Source: Siphonodentalium dalli
Taxonomy: Eukaryota > Mollusca > Scaphopoda > Gadilida > Siphonodentaliidae
NCBI GenBank assembly: GCA_032622095.1
Contig: CP136069.1
Location: forward strand, 6,000,976 to 6,064,975
Length of the DNA stretch: 64,000 nt
Direction of reading: 5' to 3'
Under the pieces are notes generated by a model that saw only the letters and a list, made by a program, of their open reading frames with translations, did not search any database and was not told the DNA's origin. The position numbers and the translations under genes are program-made. This document shows positions 59,202 through 64,000 of the stretch, piece after piece; positions within the stretch are counted from its first letter, which is position 1, and each line of letters begins with the position of its first letter.

Positions 59202-62200
59202 TTACATGAGGCATTCAATTAATACATTGGACGTGAAACTAACAGTGGCTTCCATAAGGCATTCAATTAATACATTGGACATGAAACTAACAGTGGCTTA
59301 CATGAGGCATTCAATTAATAAATTGGACGTGAAACTAACAGTGGCTTCCATAAGGCATTCAATTAATACATTGGACGTGAAACTAACAGTGGCTTCCATA
59401 AGGCATTCAATTAATAAATTGGACGTGAAACTAACAGTGGCTTCCATGAGGCATTCAATTAATACATTGGACGTGAAACTAACAGTGGCTTCCATGAGGC
59501 ATTCAATTAATAAATTGGACGTGAAACTAACAGTGACTTCCATGAGGCATTCAATTAATTCATTGGACGTGAAACTAACAGTGGCTTCCATGAGGCATTC
59601 AATTAATAAATTGGACGTGAAACTAACAGTGGCTTCCATAAGGCATTCAATTAATACATTGGACGTGAAACTAACAGTGGCTTCCATGAGGCATTCAATT
59701 AATAAATTGGACGTGAAACTAACAGTGGCTTCCATGAGGCATTCAATTAATTCATTGGACGTGAAACTAACAGTGGCTTCCATGAGGCATTCAATTAATA
59801 AATTGGACGTGAAACTAACAGTGGCTTCCATAAGGCATTCAATTAATAAATTGGACGTGAAACTAACAGTGGCTTCCATAAGGCATTCAATTAATAAATT
59901 GGACGTGAAACTAACAGCGGCTTACATGAGGCATTCAATTAATAAATTGGACGTGAAACTAACAGTGGCTTACATGAGGCATTCAATTAATACATTGGAC
60001 GTGAAACTAACAGTGGCTTCCATGTGGCATTCAATTAATAAATTGGACGTGAAACTAACAGTGGCTTCCATAAGGCATTCAATTAATTCATTGGACGTGA
60101 AACTAACAGTGGCTTCCATGAGGCATTCAATTAATAAATTGGACGTGAAACTAACAGTGGCTTCCATAAGGCATTCAATTAATAAATTGGACGTGAAACT
60201 AACAGTGGCTTCCATGAGGCATTCAATTAATAAATTGGACGTGAAACTAACAGTGGCTTCCATGAGGCATTCAATTAATAAATTGGACGTGAAACTAACA
60301 GTGGCTTCCATGAGGCATTCAATTAATAAATTGGACGTGAAACTAACAGTGGCTTCCATGAGGCATTCAATTAATAAATTGGACGTGAAACTAACAGTGG
60401 CTTCCATGAGGCATTCAATTAATAAATTGGACGTGAAACTAACAGTGGCTTCCATAAGGCATTCAATTAATAAATTGGACGTGAAACTAACAGCGGCTTA
60501 CATGAGGCATTCAATTAATAAATTGGACGTGAAACTAACAGTGGCTTACATGAGGCATTCAATTAATACATTGGACGTGAAACTAACAGTGGCTTCCATG
60601 TGGCATTCAATTAATAAATTGGACGTGAAACTAACAGTGGCTTCCATGAGGCATTCAATTAATAAATTGGACGTGAAACTAACAGTGGCTTCCATGAGGC
60701 ATTCAATTAATAAATTGGACGTGAAACTAACAGTGGCTTCCATGAGGCATTCAATTAATAAATTGGACGTGAAACTAACAGTGGCTTCCATAAGGCATTC
60801 AATTAATAAATTGGACGTGAAACTAACAGTGGCTTCCATGAGGCATTCAATTAATAAATTGGACGTGAAACTAACAGTGGCTTCCATAAGGCATTCAATT
60901 AATACATTGGACGTGAAACTAACAGTGGCTTCCATGAGGCATTCAATTAATACATTGGACGTGAAACTAACAGTGGCTTCCATAAGGCATTCAATTAATA
61001 CATTGGACGTGAAACTAACAGTGGCTTACATAAGGCATTCAATTAATATATGGGACGTGAAACTAACAGTGGCTTACATAAGGCATTCAATTAATATATG
61101 GGACGTGAAACTAACAGTGGCTTCCATAAGGCATTCAATTAATAAATTGGACGTGAAACTAACAGTGGCTTCCATGTGGCATTCAATTAATACATTGGAC
61201 GTGAAACTAACAGTGGCTTCCATGAGGCATTCAATTAATAAATTGGACGTGAAACTAACAGTGGCTTCCATGTGGCATTCAATTAATACATTGGACGTGA
61301 AACTAACAGTGGCTTCCATGAGGCATTCAATTAATAAATTGGACGTGAAACTAACAGTGGCTTCCATGTGGCATTCAATTAATACATTGGACGTGAAACT
61401 AACAGTGGCTTCCATGAGGCATTCAATTAATAAATTGGACGTGAAACTAACAGTGGCTTCCATGAGGCATTCAATTAATACATTGGACGTGAAACTAACA
61501 GTGGCTTCCATAAGGCATTCAATTAATACATTGGACGTGAAACTAACAGTGGCTTCCATAAGGCATTCAATTAATACATTGGACGTGAAACTAACAGTGG
61601 CTTCCATAAGGCATTCAATTAATACATTGGACGTGAAACTAACAGTGGCTTCCATGAGGCATTCAATTAATACATTGGACGTGAAACTAACAGTGGCTTC
61701 CATGTGGCATTCAATTAATACATTGGACGTGAAACTAACAGTGGCTTCCATGAGGCATTCAATTAATACATTGGACGTGAAACTAACAGTGGCTTCCATG
61801 AGGCATTCAATTAATACATTGGACGTGAAACTAACAGTGGCTTCCATAAGGCATTCAATTAATAAATTGGACGTGAAACTAACAGTGGCTTCCATAAGGC
61901 ATTCAATTAATAAATTGGACGTGAAACTAACAGTGGCTTCCATAAGGCATTCAATTAATAAATTGGACGTGAAACTAACAGTGGCTTCCATGAGGCATTC
62001 AATTAATAAATTGGACGTGAAACTAACAGTGGCTTCCATGAGGCATTCAATTAATAAATTGGACGTGAAACTAACAGTGGCTTCCATGAGGCATTCAATT
62101 AATAAATTGGACGTGAAACTAACAGTGGCTTCCATAAGGCATTCAATTAATACATTGGACGTGAAACTAACAGTGGCTTCCATGAGGCATTCAATTAATA

Positions 62201-64000
62201 AATTGGACGTGAAACTAACAGTGGCTTCCATAAGGCATTCAATTAATAAATTGGACGTGAAACTAACAGTGGCTTACATGAGGCATTCAATTAATACATT
62301 GGACGTGAAACTAACAGTGGCTTACATGAGGCATTCAATTAATAAATTGGACGTGAAACTAACAGTGGCTTCCATGAGGCATTCAATTAATAAATTGGAC
62401 GTGAAACTAACAGTGGCTTCCATAAGGCATTCAATTAATACATTGGACGTGAAACTAACAGTGGCTTCCATGAGGCATTCAATTAATACATTGGACGTGA
62501 AACTAACAGTGGCTTACATGAGGCATTCAATTAATACATTGGACGTGAAACTAACAGTGGCTTCCATGAGGCATTCAATTAATACATTGGACGTGAAACT
62601 AACAGTGGCTTCCATGAGGCATTCAATTAATAAATTGGACGTGAAACTAACAGTGGCTTCCATTAGGCATTCAATTAATACATTGGACGTGAAACTAACA
62701 GTGGCTTCCATGAGGCATTCAATTAATTCATTGGACGTGAAACTAACAGTGGCTTCCATGAGGCATTCAATTAATACATTGGACGTGAAACTAACAGTGG
62801 CTTCCATAAGGCATTCAATTAATAAATTGGACGTGAAACTAACAGTGGCTTCCATAAGGCATTCAATTAATAAATTGGACGTGAAACTAACAGTGGCTTC
62901 CATAAGGCATTCAATTAATAAATTGGACGTGAAACTAACAGTGGCTTCCATGAGGCATTCAATTAATAAATTGGACGTGAAACTAACAGTGGCTTCCATG
63001 AGGCATTCAATTAATAAATTGGACGTGAAACTAACAGTGGCTTCCATGAGGCATTCAATTAATACATTGGACGTGAAACTAACAGTGGCTTCCATGAGGC
63101 ATTCAATTAATACATTGGACGTGAAACTAACAGTGGCTTCCATAAGGCATTCAATTAATAAATTGGACGTGAAACTAACAGTGGCTTCCATAAGGCATTC
63201 AATTAATAAATTGGACGTGAAACTAACAGCGGCTTCCATGAGGCATTCAATTAATACATTGGACGTGAAACTAACAGTGGCTTCCATAAGGCATTCAATT
63301 AATAAATTGGACGTGAAACTAACAGCGGCTTCCATGAGGCATTCAATTAATAAATTGGACGTGAAACTAACAGTGGCTTCCATGAGGCATTCAATTAATA
63401 AATTGGACGTGAAACTAACAGTGGCTTCCATTAGGCATTCAATTAATAAATTGGACGTGAAACTAACAGTGGCTTCCATTAGGCATTCAATTAATACATT
63501 GGACGTGAAACTAACAGTGGCTTCCATGAGGCATTCAATTAATAAATTGGACGTGAAACTAACAGTGGCTTCCATGAGGCATTCAATTAATACATTGGAC
63601 GTGAAACTAACAGTGGCTTACATGAGGCATTCAATTAATAAATTGGACGTGAAACTAACAGTGGCTTCCATGAGGCATTCAATTAATAAATTGGACGTGA
63701 AACTAACAGTGGCTTACATGAGGCATTCAATTAATAAATTGGACGTGAAACTAACAGTGGCTTCCATGAGGCATTCAATTAATACATTGGACGTGAAACT
63801 AACAGTGGCTTCCATAAGGCATTCAATTAATACATTGGACGTGAAACTAACAGTGGCTTCCATAAGGCATTCAATTAATAAATTGGACGTGAAACTAACA
63901 GTGGCTTCCATAAGGCATTCAATTAATAAATTGGACGTGAAACTAACAGTGGCTTCCATGAGGCATTCAATTAATACATTGGACGTGAAACTAACAGTGG
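59202..64000. repeat. Higher-order repeat block, second copy (truncated by the window)
   Basis: This is the second copy of 44610-49408 at an offset of 14,592 bp (304 x 48). In the part I compared base by base, three differences cluster within about 80 bp (62009, 62040, 62088 against 47417, 47448, 47496). Confidence 0.93.

Larger units (their letters stand above)
42797..64000. repeat. 48-bp satellite, about 440 units, continuing past the window end
   Basis: The unit is GGCATTCAATTAATACATTG plus GACGTGAAACTAACAGTGGC plus TTCCATGA. Register is constant: corresponding points from 44375 to 63959 are separated by whole multiples of 48 (408 units), so no net indel occurred. Variation is confined to a few positions: AATAAATT/AATACATT/AATTCATT, ATGAGG/ATAAGG/ATGTGG/ATTAGG, CTTCC/CTTAC, GGAC/GCAC, GTGAAA/ATGAAA. 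The minus strand has 16-residue periodic frames (MEATVSFTS...). More than thirty units carry the CTTAC change that makes a stop there, so coding function is unlikely. Confidence 0.98.

Noticed and set aside
42708-63959. Many minus-strand frames of 80-555 codons made of a 16-residue repeat (MEATVSFTS...LIECL)
   Set aside because: The unit is 48 bp, a multiple of three, so one stop-free unit yields long frames automatically. More than thirty units carry a CTTAC change that gives a stop. There is no unique N-terminus, promoter or splice context, and substitutions are shared with non-coding logic.

Overview
This is eukaryotic, almost certainly metazoan, repeat-dominated DNA. It is AT-rich and has no bacterial-style gene packing, no operons and no CRISPR. 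I found no intact protein-coding gene. The two coding remnants are decayed non-LTR retrotransposon reverse transcriptases. One ends in a C-x2-C-x9-H-x4-C finger of a kind I associate with molluscan retroelements. Together with the crowd of short foldback transposons (MITEs) and long satellites, this suggests a marine invertebrate, perhaps a bivalve; that taxonomic guess is an inference.

Layout: 1-12.1 kb is a mosaic of hairpin MITEs, dispersed repeats and a 60-bp satellite next to a tRNA-like SINE. 12.1-17.4 kb is an 80-bp satellite with a 48-bp variant unit. 17.4-33.8 kb is another mosaic, with nested insertions, piggyBac-like (TTAA), hAT-like and other TIR MITEs, large palindromes and a 23-bp minisatellite. 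33.8-36.6 kb holds a reverse transcriptase pseudogene between short tandem repeats. 36.6-40.6 kb holds weak repeats, microsatellites and a second reverse transcriptase remnant on the minus strand. 40.6-42.1 kb is a 24-copy 63/54-bp array, each copy carrying a strong 3' splice-acceptor-like sequence. From 42.8 kb to the window end is one 48-bp satellite of about 440 units with no detectable change of register.

Families used below. A: a hairpin module with stem CCAATGCATTCTC. B: the GTGACCCGCC-ended composite with module A at each end. C: the GCAGAATGAGG hairpin composite. D: a ~560-bp unclassified repeat starting CTTGATGACTCGG. E: an unclassified repeat with core CGAACTGCGACC. F: elements with GTTAC termini. 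G: TTAA/CCCTTTGAGTGCCAGG MITEs. H: TTAA/CATGACTGGAGC MITEs. I: TTAA/AGGTACTCA foldbacks. J: a dispersed element whose internal segment matches the 48-bp satellite unit.

Main result: at least two tandem arrays can be traced to pieces of transposons in the same window. The 48-bp satellite comes from an internal piece of family J, and the 23-bp minisatellite comes from the loop of a family C hairpin. Other arrays abut mobile-element ends. Part of the 48-bp array is repeated at exactly 14,592 bp (304 units). The long open frames across the 48- and 60-bp arrays exist because the unit length is a multiple of three; I do not regard them as genes.
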